The position numbers were made by a program, and so were the translations under genes. Shown one piece after another: positions 30,493 through 39,813 of a DNA stretch of 64,000 bases; position 1 is the stretch's first letter, and the number at the start of each line of letters is the position of its first letter. Below the pieces are notes generated by a model. The model was not told the DNA's origin. It made no database searches and worked only from the letters and a program-made list of their open reading frames with translations. The stretch is from Zymobacter palmae (GTDB taxonomy: Bacteria; Pseudomonadota; Gammaproteobacteria; Pseudomonadales; Halomonadaceae), in contig NZ_AP018933.1 of assembly GCF_003610015.1 (NCBI RefSeq), forward strand, positions 2,638,035-2,702,034, read 5' to 3'.

Positions 30493-30825
30493 GCCCCTTT
30501 ACCTTTTTTCTATTTTATGTTCAGCATTTTTTAAATACTGATCTAAATGACAGCATTGACTTCATAATCCAATAAATACAAGGCAGTTTACATACAATAA
30601 AGTAGATATACTGCACAATAATGCGCGAGTCATATGCAACGCATCGTATCGCTTTATTAGTTTCTGAATGAGTTCTATCCTTTATATAACCATACTCATT
30701 TTCAAACAAAATGGATATTCTTAAGAATTATGCCTGTGCCTATATCATCAATAATGCCCAATAAAAAGGGGGAGGCTAAAAGCCTCCCCCTTTTTATTGG
30801 GTAACGTCTTACCGGTAGCGCAGCA
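30493..30825. other. AT-rich intergenic region between permease and acid phosphatase
   Basis: Low-GC stretch holding the permease promoter and the acid phosphatase terminator (30757-30801). No supportable gene; short open frames here lack ribosome sites. Confidence 0.4.
30757..30801 (-). terminator. Perfect 21-bp hairpin terminator of the acid phosphatase
   Basis: Arms 30757-30777 and 30781-30801 are exact complements around a 3-base loop. The stem is G/C-rich near the loop and contains an A5/T5 tract followed by TTGGG at its base. It lies 25 bases past the phosphatase stop on the − strand and is symmetrical, so it can act in both directions. Confidence 0.9.
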
Positions 30826-32100
30826 TCACCGATGAGCTGCCGCCTGCTGTTTGCCCTTGGCGATAGCGTCGACAAGGTTGATGCGCTGCCAGAAGTTAGC
30901 GTTTTCACCGCCGTCTGACAGGGCATAGCCGCTGTCGATACTGGTAGATACCAGCAGCTGGCGACGCTGTTCGGCACTCAGCTGGGGAAGCGGTGCTTCC
31001 AGCAGGACTTCAGCCCCGGCCGGGACCGTCACTGGTTGCGCCGTCTCATTCACTTTGGGCAGACCGTAGGTCATCGTATAGCGATAAAAATTGCGCATTT
31101 CGGGGCGAGTGTAAGGGTCATTCTGTGGAACAGGCTTAGCACAACTTTCCAGCGACATGCCGCATTCCTTTTCAAGCGCGGTACGCACCTGCTGACGCGC
31201 TTCATCGAATTGCTTGCGCCAAGCGGGATCATTCATCATGTCGGCGATATGGTGTTCAACCACCATGCGCGACCCCATCACATCAAGCGGATAATGGACA
31301 CCCAGCACGACACGGGAATAGCCATAGCGCGCGCCTTCTGTTACCAGCGGCTCGAAGCGTTCCGGCAGCATTTCAGCCATCAGCAGCGCTGCCGTGTAAC
31401 CAGTATTGGTATGGCCACTGGGGAAGGCCGCTCCATCTACCGTGTAGGTACGATTGTCGCGGTAAACAATGTCATCCTTGACCGGCGTTATCGTATTGCC
31501 AGGCTGAAGGAATGGGCGCGGATAGTTGAAGTGTTCCTTGGCAACGGAGGTACTGATCGTCGATGCATCAATCAGAGCCGCCGCTTTGCTGATTTCGCCA
31601 GACTGATAAGCCCGCAGGAAAGCACCACCCAGCTTCGGCCCCATCGGCGCCGCCAGGAAATACAGATAGTGGTCACCATCAGCATCGACCAAAGCCTGCC
31701 GTGTCACAGCAGGAGATGCCGCATGATGAATGGCTTCAACAGTGTGCAGGTTACGATCAAGAAGCGACTGCGGAAGCTGAGAGAAGCCTTTTAGCAGCTC
31801 AATACCCTGTCGCTGGCGTTCGGCCACGTTCATGTCGTAGCCGCTGGCCTTGAACCACTGCTTGTCGACGGGCGGGCGAGCCTGGTTTTTGTCCACACCG
31901 GGTACAGCACCCAGTGTCTTACGCAGCAGATCGACTTCTTGCTGCTTGAGCGCATGCCACTGCGGCGCACTTACTGCATCAGAGGTCGTCAGAGCCTGCG
32001 CCTCGGGCAGCGGCGCAGCGGCTACGTTCTTGGCATGCGAGGATACAGCAGCTACGGATGAACAGCAGGCAACAAACAGTAGAAAGGCTTTGAAACGCAT
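30826..32100 (-). CDS. Secreted class A acid phosphatase (PAP2 superfamily)
   Basis: A 424-residue protein with a Sec signal peptide (MRFKAFLLFVACCSSVAAVSSHA) and a PAP2 phosphatase core. The full signature is present: K188 and R195-P in KEHFNYPRP (KxxxxxxRP), PSGH ending at His230, and SRVVLGVHYPLDV (SRxxxxxHxxxD, His269, Asp273). This is the PhoN/PhoC-like arrangement of a periplasmic nonspecific phosphomonoesterase that releases phosphate from organic esters. It is longer than the usual 230-270 residues, with extra N-terminal sequence before the core and about 120 residues after it. A candidate Pho box lies about 100 bases upstream. AGGAGCTTCTCTCC-type context precedes the ATG at 32100. 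Confidence 0.93.
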   Translation of the reverse strand: MRFKAFLLFVACCSSVAAVSSHAKNVAAAPLPEAQALTTSDAVSAPQWHALKQQEVDLLRKTLGAVPGVDKNQARPPVDKQWFKASGYDMNVAERQRQGIELLKGFSQLPQSLLDRNLHTVEAIHHAASPAVTRQALVDADGDHYLYFLAAPMGPKLGGAFLRAYQSGEISKAAALIDASTISTSVAKEHFNYPRPFLQPGNTITPVKDDIVYRDNRTYTVDGAAFPSGHTNTGYTAALLMAEMLPERFEPLVTEGARYGYSRVVLGVHYPLDVMGSRMVVEHHIADMMNDPAWRKQFDEARQQVRTALEKECGMSLESCAKPVPQNDPYTRPEMRNFYRYTMTYGLPKVNETAQPVTVPAGAEVLLEAPLPQLSAEQRRQLLVSTSIDSGYALSDGGENANFWQRINLVDAIAKGKQQAAAHR

Positions 32101-32417
32101 GGAGAGAAGCTCCTGTCATGAGCATTACGCGGGATAGGGACTACCATGCCGCGGGCACATGACAGGCAGATGTCACTTGCATGACGTCTATGTTTCAAAG
32201 CGATGACGGTTTTATGACACCCGTACACATAGCGGCGCTTCCTCGTATGCCGTGCTAGAAGACATCATCTTAAGGACTACGATAGCCTGAGCGATAGAAA
32301 TGATACTGTTGCTGGCAGCCCTAGAAGCGCGCCGAAGCGGATACAAGGGCGTGGTCCACATGGCATTAATATAAGAGAAGAGTCTAAACTCCCTCATCGG
32401 CAATGATCAGTAATGAT
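32101..32417 (-). other. Promoter region of the acid phosphatase
   Basis: 317 bases without a gene; contains the candidate Pho box and -10 described separately. The remaining part up to the next gene shows nothing distinctive. Confidence 0.4.
32187..32220 (-). promoter_or_regulatory. Candidate PhoB box and -10 for the acid phosphatase
   Basis: On the − strand GTGTCAT-AAAA-CCGTCAT (32220-32203) matches the Pho box pattern of two CTGTCAT repeats separated by four A/T bases, six of seven positions in each half. Ten bases later comes CATAGA (32192-32187) as a weak -10, which is the usual spacing for PhoB-activated promoters where the box replaces the -35 element. Transcription would start about 80 bases before the phosphatase ATG. 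Confidence 0.6.
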
Positions 32418-33371
32418 TCATTCGTTATCGTTGATATGCGCTTGAATGGGGAAGTCTTCACCATTGCGGTAACCCGGACGATAGGAGCGGTGCTGTTCCT
32501 GCCACAGCCATGAACGCTTGAGCGCGGTATTGATCTGCTCTGGGGTCATTGACGTGGCCATACGCTGTTTGTCTTCTTCACGGGCATCGCCACCCAGATC
32601 GTAGTACATATAAGCCTTTACAAGATCCTGGGGCACAAGATGGCCTGTTTCATAGAGTTCGCCCAAGACGTCCCCATCGAACTCACGCTCGTTGAGCAGA
32701 ATCCCTTCAAGAAGAGCGACCCCTTTTCTATCGTTGGACTCGATCAGCACCCGACCCAACATCTTCTGGTAATCGTTTCTGTCACTCTCATCACTGTCAC
32801 GTTCATAACGACTCGCGTCATCCGTTCTGTCAGCCAGTGTCCGAAGCCGAGCATTAAGCAGCCTGATTCCGTTTTGCAAGGCGATGCTGGCCGCCTTCAG
32901 ATCAGGGTGAGCCTTGAAGTAACCGAAGGCATCATAGCGACCGGCGTAGACGTTCGCAGAACGAATGCAGGCCTTCAGGACGCCCTCCATGCACGAGGAT
33001 TGAAGAAGCGATGCCCCACGTAGATAGTCACCGTCCGTCCTATCGCCTTTTTCTTCCCATAACACTCGCTTCGCCTCTAGATAGCGGGCATAGGGATAGC
33101 GGGTGATAGCGCCAAGTAGCCCCCCAGCGCTGTTAGTATCGACGCGGATCTCACCGTCTGCTGTCTTGGCGCCGTACAGATAGGCCTGCCCCAGTTGCAT
33201 CCTGCACGAATCACTTCGCGCCGCGCAGGCTTCTAGCGCAGAGGTACTCATGCGCGAAGTGCGCTCGTACATATCATCACCTTCGTCGGCCCACGCGGGA
33301 GACACGCCCAGCCAGTGCCCGGTAGCCAAAGCGGCCACAGACGATAACAGAATCACGCACTTACGGATCAT
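32418..33371 (-). CDS. Secreted protein with Sel1-like helical repeats, partner of the T6SS effector
   Basis: A 317-residue protein with a Sec signal peptide (MIRKCVILLSSVAALATG.., cleavage near AWA-DE). The mature part is helical with features of Sel1/TPR-like repeats, e.g. ACAARSDSCRMQLGQAYLYGAK, LEACIRSANVYAGRYDA-type and LGELYETGHLVPQDLVKAYMYYDLGGD; paired Cys residues suggest a periplasmic location. GAGAGG precedes the ATG and it starts 18 bases after the effector stop, so the two are co-transcribed. A periplasmic immunity or accessory function for the effector is plausible from position, but known immunity to VasX is an integral membrane protein, so this is inference. Confidence 0.7.
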   Translation of the reverse strand: MIRKCVILLSSVAALATGHWLGVSPAWADEGDDMYERTSRMSTSALEACAARSDSCRMQLGQAYLYGAKTADGEIRVDTNSAGGLLGAITRYPYARYLEAKRVLWEEKGDRTDGDYLRGASLLQSSCMEGVLKACIRSANVYAGRYDAFGYFKAHPDLKAASIALQNGIRLLNARLRTLADRTDDASRYERDSDESDRNDYQKMLGRVLIESNDRKGVALLEGILLNEREFDGDVLGELYETGHLVPQDLVKAYMYYDLGGDAREEDKQRMATSMTPEQINTALKRSWLWQEQHRSYRPGYRNGEDFPIQAHINDNE

Positions 33372-33389
33372 TGTGATGCCTCTCTTGTG

Positions 33390-36300
33390 CTAGTTCTTTC
33401 TGCCTTCACCCATGACGAGTACCAACGTGTACTGTGACTCTACGGAATCGTCTTCCGTCTGCACCGAAAATGCCATAACGACATTCTTCTGACGAGCGCT
33501 CTCGGTAAGCTCCACAGTAAAGTCCTCTTTGATCTTTATGTCATGCTTGCCAGCCGTGATGTTCTCAAAGCAGACGACCTTATCCTTTGCATAGGTTCTT
33601 TCAACATTGTTACCGTCCCTGACCACCAGAAAGTTGCCTCTGTTGGACACTCGGCCATTGACGACAGAGGCGCCGAGTTTCAACGCCTTGGTCGCATTGA
33701 GGCTATCGTTGTCACTGGATGGCTTGGAATCGATCACCAACTTGGCAACGTTCTGCTCGCTGTCGACAAGATAGAGGTACTGCGTACTGCTGCCCTTCTG
33801 GGACAGGAAAGCAGAGCCATTGAAGGCGCGAGGAAACGCCATCGTGACGGCCACATGTTTCTTTTCCTTCGAAACGGTCATGACCTTGTATTCCGTTCCG
33901 AGAATGAGGCCCGCCCCTTCCGAAGCGGCCTCGGATTCCGCTAGCACTTCCATCCACGACTTCTCTTTCTGAGTCTTCTCACGCAGCGACTGCTCGCTGG
34001 TGATGGAGGCCGTGAAAAGAATGCCTTTCAAGAGCATGGACAACGCATCCTGTTCGGCCTGCATAGAGGTGAACGGGCGGCCCGGAGCGGTATCCCCTTC
34101 CTTACCGAACTTACTTCGACGCAGCCAGTTCTGAATATGTTCAGGCACGATCCTGTTCACATTAAAGAAGAACAGTACCGCGATGGCAGCAAGTGCGATA
34201 ATCGCGCCGAAGAACAGGCTGCTTATGAATAGCCCCAGTACGATGGAACTGACGAAGGAGATGCCGGTAGCGGCCATCTTCTTGTTGTAGTCCTCGGATA
34301 ACCCGCCCGCATTGTAGATATCAACGGCTTCGACCGTTCCCTTGACCGCATCATAGACGGCCATGAGGGAGACGAAATGCCCAAGAGCCTTGGAAAACAG
34401 CATTGCCTTCTCCGCCGTCAGTGCCAGACGCTCGGCACGCTGAATCAGCACAGAAGGCAAGGCCGCCTCGGCCGTAAGCGAGCGTTCAACGGCGCTTTCT
34501 GCCGCCTTGGTGAACTGCCACGAAATAACTTCCGACAGGTTCTGCACGGCGCTCAGCAGGCTGGAGATCAGTTTCCACAGCGATGAAAAGTCATCTTTTT
34601 CCCGATAGGTATCGACAGCGCTAATTAGCGAACAGATACACCCCACCTTGATCAGGGACGCGCTGAAGAAGTTCACCTTGCTCATGGCTTTCATCTGAGC
34701 TTCGTATATCTTCTTCGGGCCTTCGTTCATCGCATCAACGCCCTTCGCTCCCATAATTCCTTCAATCCGGTTTGCCGTATCCTGATCGAAAACCATGTAC
34801 ATTCTTACTTTCTTGTTGGAGTCGCTCTCACTGAAATGATAAGCGCCACCGACCGTCTGGCCTTTGTCGTATAACCTGACATGATTGCTGCTTGCCACCT
34901 CGTTCTTGGCCATGGCCTTGTTGATAATGGTGACGTACTTGTTTGCCTCCGCCACCGTGAACTCGGCCTCAACCATCTTGAAGAGCGGCGCACTGTTGCC
35001 ATAGAAGGCCTTGTTGACGGTATTGCCAAAGTTATGCAGCTCAAGCAGCCTTTTCTCGTATTTCAGAATAACCGCAACAGACCGCTTGCCTGTTGAGATA
35101 CCGGTCTCCATTTGCTTACCAACCTGATTCACTAATAGCGAGCTGGTCGCATTGAGTGAAGCATCGTGCAATGTCTCGAAGGCCTTGAACGTCGTGGTGA
35201 ACGGCATCGTCTTCACTTCGAAGATGCCCTTGTAGTCCTTGCTCTTCATTTTCGAAAAGAACTCTCTGACCTTGGCGACGTTCTTTTCTACCTTGGCCAG
35301 CAACTCAACGTTCAGTCCTTCTGCCGGCCCCCACAGCCTGCCCTTGCTCTCTTTCTTCTCGTAGCTGTCGATGGCCTGCTTTACATCCGTGAAGACAACA
35401 GCACCATTCAGGGAAAGCCCGCGGTCAACCAGGCTATCGCGTGTTACCAGCAGGCTGTCCCATAGATGCTGACTTGAGCCACTCAGAATGCCATTTCGCA
35501 GAATGTCTGCGATGATCTGGGTGACACAGCCACAGTGGAATGGATCCGTTGTATCGTATTTATCAAGGTCGTGAGAAAGGCCGTTCTTGACCCATAGCAC
35601 ATAGTCGGAATCGAAGCTGATGGAGAGCTTTCTCGCCTCTTCGTAAGCTTTTTCGAAGAGCGCCTTTACTCCCTCCCAATCCTCACGGACGATGTAATCG
35701 TTCAATATCTCGTCGTTGGCGTCCTCGGTATGCTCGACAGCCTGGGCCTTTCGCTTATTCCACGCCTGCTGATAGGTCCGCAGCGACTCCCGAGCCCAGA
35801 CCTTCTCATTGCCATATTTGAACTCTTCGCGCGCTCTCCTCTCCGCCTGCTCCTGCGGCGAGAGTGATGCGCTATCCTGCATGGCGCTCCCTATCTTGTC
35901 GCTGGCGTTCTTATCGAAGTTATTGTAATCATCCAGCGCTTCCCGATAGGTCTTGCCCTGACAAGCTTTCCATTCAAACGCACTATTACAGTCACTTTCC
36001 GTCAGCGTGAAGTTCGCCGGTACGCCCGGCGGCAGCAGCTCTTTGTCATACATATTGGAGGGATCAAGAGACGTCGCCATCAGCTCTCTCAGGCGATCAA
36101 CGGCAAGATACCAGCGGTAGTTGCGCTCGTTCAGAGCGTAGCTGCCTTTGTTGGGCACCCTCATTCCATGCGTGTGAGCACCTGCGCTGTAGCGGTGACG
36201 CACTTCTTTATCGGCTCCTTCATCATCCGGTTTGAGCTGCTCGGCAAAGCCATATGCGGCGGACTTTCGGTATAGATCAAGCTGCCTGATGATGCCTGCC

Positions 36301-37106
36301 GCATCAGGTACCGCCACGGCATAGCCTGAAACGGGAGTGCCTGCTGAGGCATCGAAGGCCTTGATCAGACTGCTATAGGTGTCTCTGTCGCTGTTCTTGT
36401 AACTCGCATATTCCGCCGGATTCTCGAAACGGCCTATTTCCAGATCGTTCGCCAGCAAGACACAGGGATTTTCTTCACTATATTCGATGGCGTGCTGCTT
36501 AATCTCATCTTCAGAAAAGCAGAATGGCGACGAGGCCATCGCGCTTATTTTGACCTGCTGCATGTGCTTGGCACGCCACTCCGGGTGCTCGGCCATCCAG
36601 TTCAGACGGGATACACTGAAAGGCGCTTCGATGAAGATGAGGTTGATCATACGATCCGTCTTCTGATCGCTGAGGGCGACAAGGCTCGCAATCGTATAGT
36701 TCAGATCATTGGTGCAGCTGACCTTTTCTGACGCTTTTGGCTTGCCGGCAGGAAACTGGGTCAGCTCACCGTTGTTCCCTACCGAGTAGCACAGCCAGTG
36801 CGCGTGCTGAGGGTGCTCATCGTAAACATACAGATAGCCATCCCGCAGTTTGCGCAGCACATACCAAGTGCTGGGTGACTTGCTGGCCAACTTGCCATCA
36901 GCGTCGACCAGCTTGTCCAGATGAATATCGGTAAAGGCGTTGATGCGGTTCTGGGGAAGCGCCTGATGCTTTGCCCGTGCATTGCGCGAGACGGCATAGC
37001 GAACAGGGAGGAACGCCAGCCCTTTGCGATTGCAGTGGTCACATCCCCCATGCGCGTCGACAGAGGTACATGTTGTATTGACGACATTTCCGATATTCTG
37101 AGCCAT
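33390..37106 (-). CDS. VasX-like type VI secretion effector (BTH_I2691-type N-terminus)
   Basis: A 1238-residue protein. The N-terminal region (about 15-200) carries the VasX-type segment: GGCDHCNRKGLAFLPVRYAVSR, TDIHLDKLV, TWYVLRKLRDGYLYVYDE and IEAPFSVSRLNWM, typical of T6SS effectors that ride on VgrG. The middle is long and helical. A hydrophobic hairpin at about residues 945-985 (SIVLGLFISSLFFGAIIALAAIAVLFFF) is the likely pore-forming element, as in colicin-like VasX, and about 250 residues follow with beta-rich character. No vgrG, hcp or core T6SS gene is present in the window. It heads a two-gene operon with the secreted Sel1-like protein, and its upstream region is AT-rich. Confidence 0.82.
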   Translation of the reverse strand: MAQNIGNVVNTTCTSVDAHGGCDHCNRKGLAFLPVRYAVSRNARAKHQALPQNRINAFTDIHLDKLVDADGKLASKSPSTWYVLRKLRDGYLYVYDEHPQHAHWLCYSVGNNGELTQFPAGKPKASEKVSCTNDLNYTIASLVALSDQKTDRMINLIFIEAPFSVSRLNWMAEHPEWRAKHMQQVKISAMASSPFCFSEDEIKQHAIEYSEENPCVLLANDLEIGRFENPAEYASYKNSDRDTYSSLIKAFDASAGTPVSGYAVAVPDAAGIIRQLDLYRKSAAYGFAEQLKPDDEGADKEVRHRYSAGAHTHGMRVPNKGSYALNERNYRWYLAVDRLRELMATSLDPSNMYDKELLPPGVPANFTLTESDCNSAFEWKACQGKTYREALDDYNNFDKNASDKIGSAMQDSASLSPQEQAERRAREEFKYGNEKVWARESLRTYQQAWNKRKAQAVEHTEDANDEILNDYIVREDWEGVKALFEKAYEEARKLSISFDSDYVLWVKNGLSHDLDKYDTTDPFHCGCVTQIIADILRNGILSGSSQHLWDSLLVTRDSLVDRGLSLNGAVVFTDVKQAIDSYEKKESKGRLWGPAEGLNVELLAKVEKNVAKVREFFSKMKSKDYKGIFEVKTMPFTTTFKAFETLHDASLNATSSLLVNQVGKQMETGISTGKRSVAVILKYEKRLLELHNFGNTVNKAFYGNSAPLFKMVEAEFTVAEANKYVTIINKAMAKNEVASSNHVRLYDKGQTVGGAYHFSESDSNKKVRMYMVFDQDTANRIEGIMGAKGVDAMNEGPKKIYEAQMKAMSKVNFFSASLIKVGCICSLISAVDTYREKDDFSSLWKLISSLLSAVQNLSEVISWQFTKAAESAVERSLTAEAALPSVLIQRAERLALTAEKAMLFSKALGHFVSLMAVYDAVKGTVEAVDIYNAGGLSEDYNKKMAATGISFVSSIVLGLFISSLFFGAIIALAAIAVLFFFNVNRIVPEHIQNWLRRSKFGKEGDTAPGRPFTSMQAEQDALSMLLKGILFTASITSEQSLREKTQKEKSWMEVLAESEAASEGAGLILGTEYKVMTVSKEKKHVAVTMAFPRAFNGSAFLSQKGSSTQYLYLVDSEQNVAKLVIDSKPSSDNDSLNATKALKLGASVVNGRVSNRGNFLVVRDGNNVERTYAKDKVVCFENITAGKHDIKIKEDFTVELTESARQKNVVMAFSVQTEDDSVESQYTLVLVMGEGRKN

Positions 37107-37662
37107 TGCAACGTTCTCTTCGCTTGAGCTAGCTGACGCCCATCATTTTTATGAATAACACTTATAATAATAGCAACACACACAAACCACTATATTTATT
37201 CAATCATATTGATCATTTTAAACACGTAGAGTTCAGCGAAAGAACGTTCCATATAGGAACTGCTCTATAACCATTTACACGTTGAAAATATCCTTCCTTA
37301 TTTCTAACGACTTCTGTTTATATTTCCAAAACGAAAGTGCTCACAGCAAAAGAAAGACAGCATGAGACATGGGGGTATCACAGCAACATTTAAAGCAAAC
37401 TACTAATGTTTTTAATAATTATAATGAGAGCCATATATTGAACGAAATACTCGTCAAACAATTACATATTTTATTTAAAATACCAGAAAACAAAAGCCAA
37501 ACAACACATCATATAAATCATCAAAAACATTAACCTAGCATAGCTTATAGAACATTCTGGCAATAGTATTGAGTATATTCGTACAGACGAAAACATAGCT
37601 CACCTCAATACAAAAAACCCGCTCACAAGGAGCGGGTTCTTCTTACATCACATACTTATGAA
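37107..37662. other. AT-rich noncoding gap upstream of the T6SS effector
   Basis: About 556 bases, much more AT-rich than the surroundings, lacking any supportable open frame. It holds the effector promoter and, at its right end, the pgl terminator. The base composition suggests foreign or silenced DNA (for example an H-NS-type target); this is inference. Confidence 0.5.
37616..37638 (-). terminator. Rho-independent terminator after pgl
   Basis: AACCCGCTC and GAGCGGGTT form a 9-bp stem with a 5-base loop; on the − strand the hairpin is followed by a T-run (TTTTTTG). It closes the zwf-pgl unit. Confidence 0.88.
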
Positions 37663-38343
37663 TCACGGTGCCCAGTAAAGCGCTACCGGTGTATCCATGA
37701 ACGAACGAATCGGATATTCACGAATATCGTCACCGCCAAACGCTTTGGTGAACATTTCACGTTTAGCAGCACCACTCAGGTGAATAAAGTGACGGCGTGC
37801 GTTCTTCAGCTGTTTACGGCTGAAAGTGATGCGGGACTTCGTTTTCATGCTCGGTGCCGTAACGGCCAACAGCGGGGCGTCAGTCGTCAGACCTTCTTCC
37901 AGCTGCGGGCTGTCCGGGAACAGCGATGCCGTATGACCGTCGTCACCCATACCCAAGATGACAACGCTTGCCGGCCAGCTCAGTTTCTGGGAAACGGCTG
38001 TCAGCTCGGCGACACCTTCTGCAGCAGTGGCGTGCTGAGTCGTCAACGGAACGAAGTTCGCTTTCGCGGCTTTGTTCTGCAGGAAGTGACGTTTCAGCAA
38101 ACCCGTGTTGCTGTCGGAGTCGGTTTCCGGCACCCAACGTTCGTCCGCGAGGGTGACGTCAACGCGTTCCCACGGCAGGTCAACCTGAGACAGTGCTTCG
38201 AAGAACGGCACCGGAGTAGAGCCACCGGATACGATCAGCAGAGCGCGCTCTTGCTGAGCCAGATCCGTACGCAGGGCGTCAGCAACTGCTTCTGCCAGCG
38301 CCTGACCAATGCGGACCTTGGGGGTCTGTTGCATGTCGATCAT
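37663..38343 (-). CDS. pgl: 6-phosphogluconolactonase (DevB/SOL type)
   Basis: Hydrolyses 6-phosphoglucono-delta-lactone to 6-phosphogluconate, second step of the pentose phosphate and Entner-Doudoroff routes. The 226-residue protein shows VSGGSTPVPFFEAL, TLADERWVPETDSDSNTGLLK and LGMGDDGHTASLFP, the conserved blocks of the NagB-like Pgl family. The ATG at 38343 comes three bases after the zwf stop and AAGGAG lies within the end of zwf, so translation is tightly linked. Confidence 0.96.
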   Translation of the reverse strand: MIDMQQTPKVRIGQALAEAVADALRTDLAQQERALLIVSGGSTPVPFFEALSQVDLPWERVDVTLADERWVPETDSDSNTGLLKRHFLQNKAAKANFVPLTTQHATAAEGVAELTAVSQKLSWPASVVILGMGDDGHTASLFPDSPQLEEGLTTDAPLLAVTAPSMKTKSRITFSRKQLKNARRHFIHLSGAAKREMFTKAFGGDDIREYPIRSFMDTPVALYWAP

Positions 38344-38346
38344 GGC

Positions 38347-39813
38347 TTAGAAGAACTCCTTCCAGGCGTTACCGTCGCGAGTCACCATTTCGTTAGCAGA
38401 TTTGGGCCCCCAAGAACCAGCGGCATAAGCTTCAGGTTTCAGACCCTGTTCTGCAAAGCCGTCTTGGAGCGTGTCGATCCACGTCCATGAAGCTTCGACT
38501 TCGTCACGACGTACGAACAGGTACTGGCGACCACGCATGACTTCAAGGATCAGGCGTTCGTAAGCATCCGGGATACGGGCTTGCGGGAACGCTGTTTTGA
38601 AGTCGAGCTTCATTTCGCCGGTCACGAGGTTTTCACCTGCGTTCAGACCACCGTCTTTTGCTTGGACTTCAAGCGTCAGACCTTCATCAGGCTGCAGACG
38701 GATAACCAGTTTGTTGCCCGCTGCCGCGCCCGGGAAAATGTTGTGTTCCTGCTGGCGGAAGTGGATGACGATCTGGGTTTCTTTGCGCGGCATGCGTTTA
38801 CCTGAACGCAGGTAGAACGGCACGCCTTTCCAACGCCAGTTGTCGATTTCGGCTTTGATGGCAACGAAGGTTTCAGTGCTGGATGCAGTGTTAGCACCTT
38901 CTTCTTCGAGGTAGCCAGGAACAGCCTGACCGTCGATCTGACCAGCAGCGTACTGACCGCGAATCACGTTGGTGCGCAGTGCGTCGCCAGTGATCGGGCG
39001 CAGTGCTTTCAGCACTTTGACCTTCTCGGCGCGAATGCTGTCAGCGTCAAGGCTTGCCGGCGGTTCCATAGCCGTCATGCAGAGTACCTGCATCACGTGG
39101 TTCTGCAGCATGTCGCGCAGCTGACCCGCGCCATCGAAGTAACCCCAGCGACCTTCGATGCCGACGGTTTCCGCTACAGTGATCTCAACGTAGGAGATGT
39201 TGTCGCGGTTCCACTGGTTGCCAAAGATCGGGTTAGCAAAGCGCAGCGCCAGAAGGTTCTGGACGGTGTCTTTACCGAGGTAGTGGTCGATGCGGTAGAT
39301 GCCAGTCTCATCGAAGACGCTGCCGATAGAATCGTTCAGCTCGATGGACGTTTTCAGGTCGTAACCGATTGGTTTTTCTACGACGATGCGGCTGGTGTCA
39401 TCAAGGCAACCTGCCGTCTGGAGGTGCTGGCTGATGGTGCCGAACAGGCTGGCCGGAACGGACATGTACACGACGAGCGGTACAGTGCGACCTTTACGCC
39501 ATTCAACGATCTGCGCATAAGACTCGACGTTCATGAAGTCGAGGCGGATGCTATCGATACGTGCCAGGAAGCGCTTGATGACGCTTTCTTCACGTTCGTC
39601 AGCCTTGACGCGTTTTTCCAGCGCCGCGGCGACCGTGTTACGGAATTCTTCGGCGCTCATTTCATGACGAGCGAGACCCGCAATGCGCGTCCCTTCGTTC
39701 AGAAGACCCTCGCGATCGAGGTGATAGAGCGCAGGAAACAGCTTGCGCAAGGCAAGGTCACCCAACGCACCGAACAGTGCAATATCAACTGCAGGCGTCT
39801 GTTCAACAGCCAT
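38347..39813 (-). CDS. zwf: Glucose-6-phosphate 1-dehydrogenase
   Basis: Oxidises glucose-6-phosphate to the lactone with NAD(P)+. At 488 residues it is of normal length, with the dinucleotide loop FGALGDLALRKLFPALYHL (a GxxGDLA variant), the substrate/active-site signature RIDHYLGKDTVQNLLALRFAN and EKPIGYDL. The ATG at 39813 follows GGAG. It is transcribed with pgl and divergently from hexR, the classic arrangement in which HexR represses zwf until KDPG accumulates. Confidence 0.97.
   Translation of the reverse strand: MAVEQTPAVDIALFGALGDLALRKLFPALYHLDREGLLNEGTRIAGLARHEMSAEEFRNTVAAALEKRVKADEREESVIKRFLARIDSIRLDFMNVESYAQIVEWRKGRTVPLVVYMSVPASLFGTISQHLQTAGCLDDTSRIVVEKPIGYDLKTSIELNDSIGSVFDETGIYRIDHYLGKDTVQNLLALRFANPIFGNQWNRDNISYVEITVAETVGIEGRWGYFDGAGQLRDMLQNHVMQVLCMTAMEPPASLDADSIRAEKVKVLKALRPITGDALRTNVIRGQYAAGQIDGQAVPGYLEEEGANTASSTETFVAIKAEIDNWRWKGVPFYLRSGKRMPRKETQIVIHFRQQEHNIFPGAAAGNKLVIRLQPDEGLTLEVQAKDGGLNAGENLVTGEMKLDFKTAFPQARIPDAYERLILEVMRGRQYLFVRRDEVEASWTWIDTLQDGFAEQGLKPEAYAAGSWGPKSANEMVTRDGNAWKEFF

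Noticed and set aside
32212..32403. Small − strand open frame upstream of the acid phosphatase
   Set aside because: It overlaps the predicted Pho box promoter, has no ribosome site and no recognisable features.
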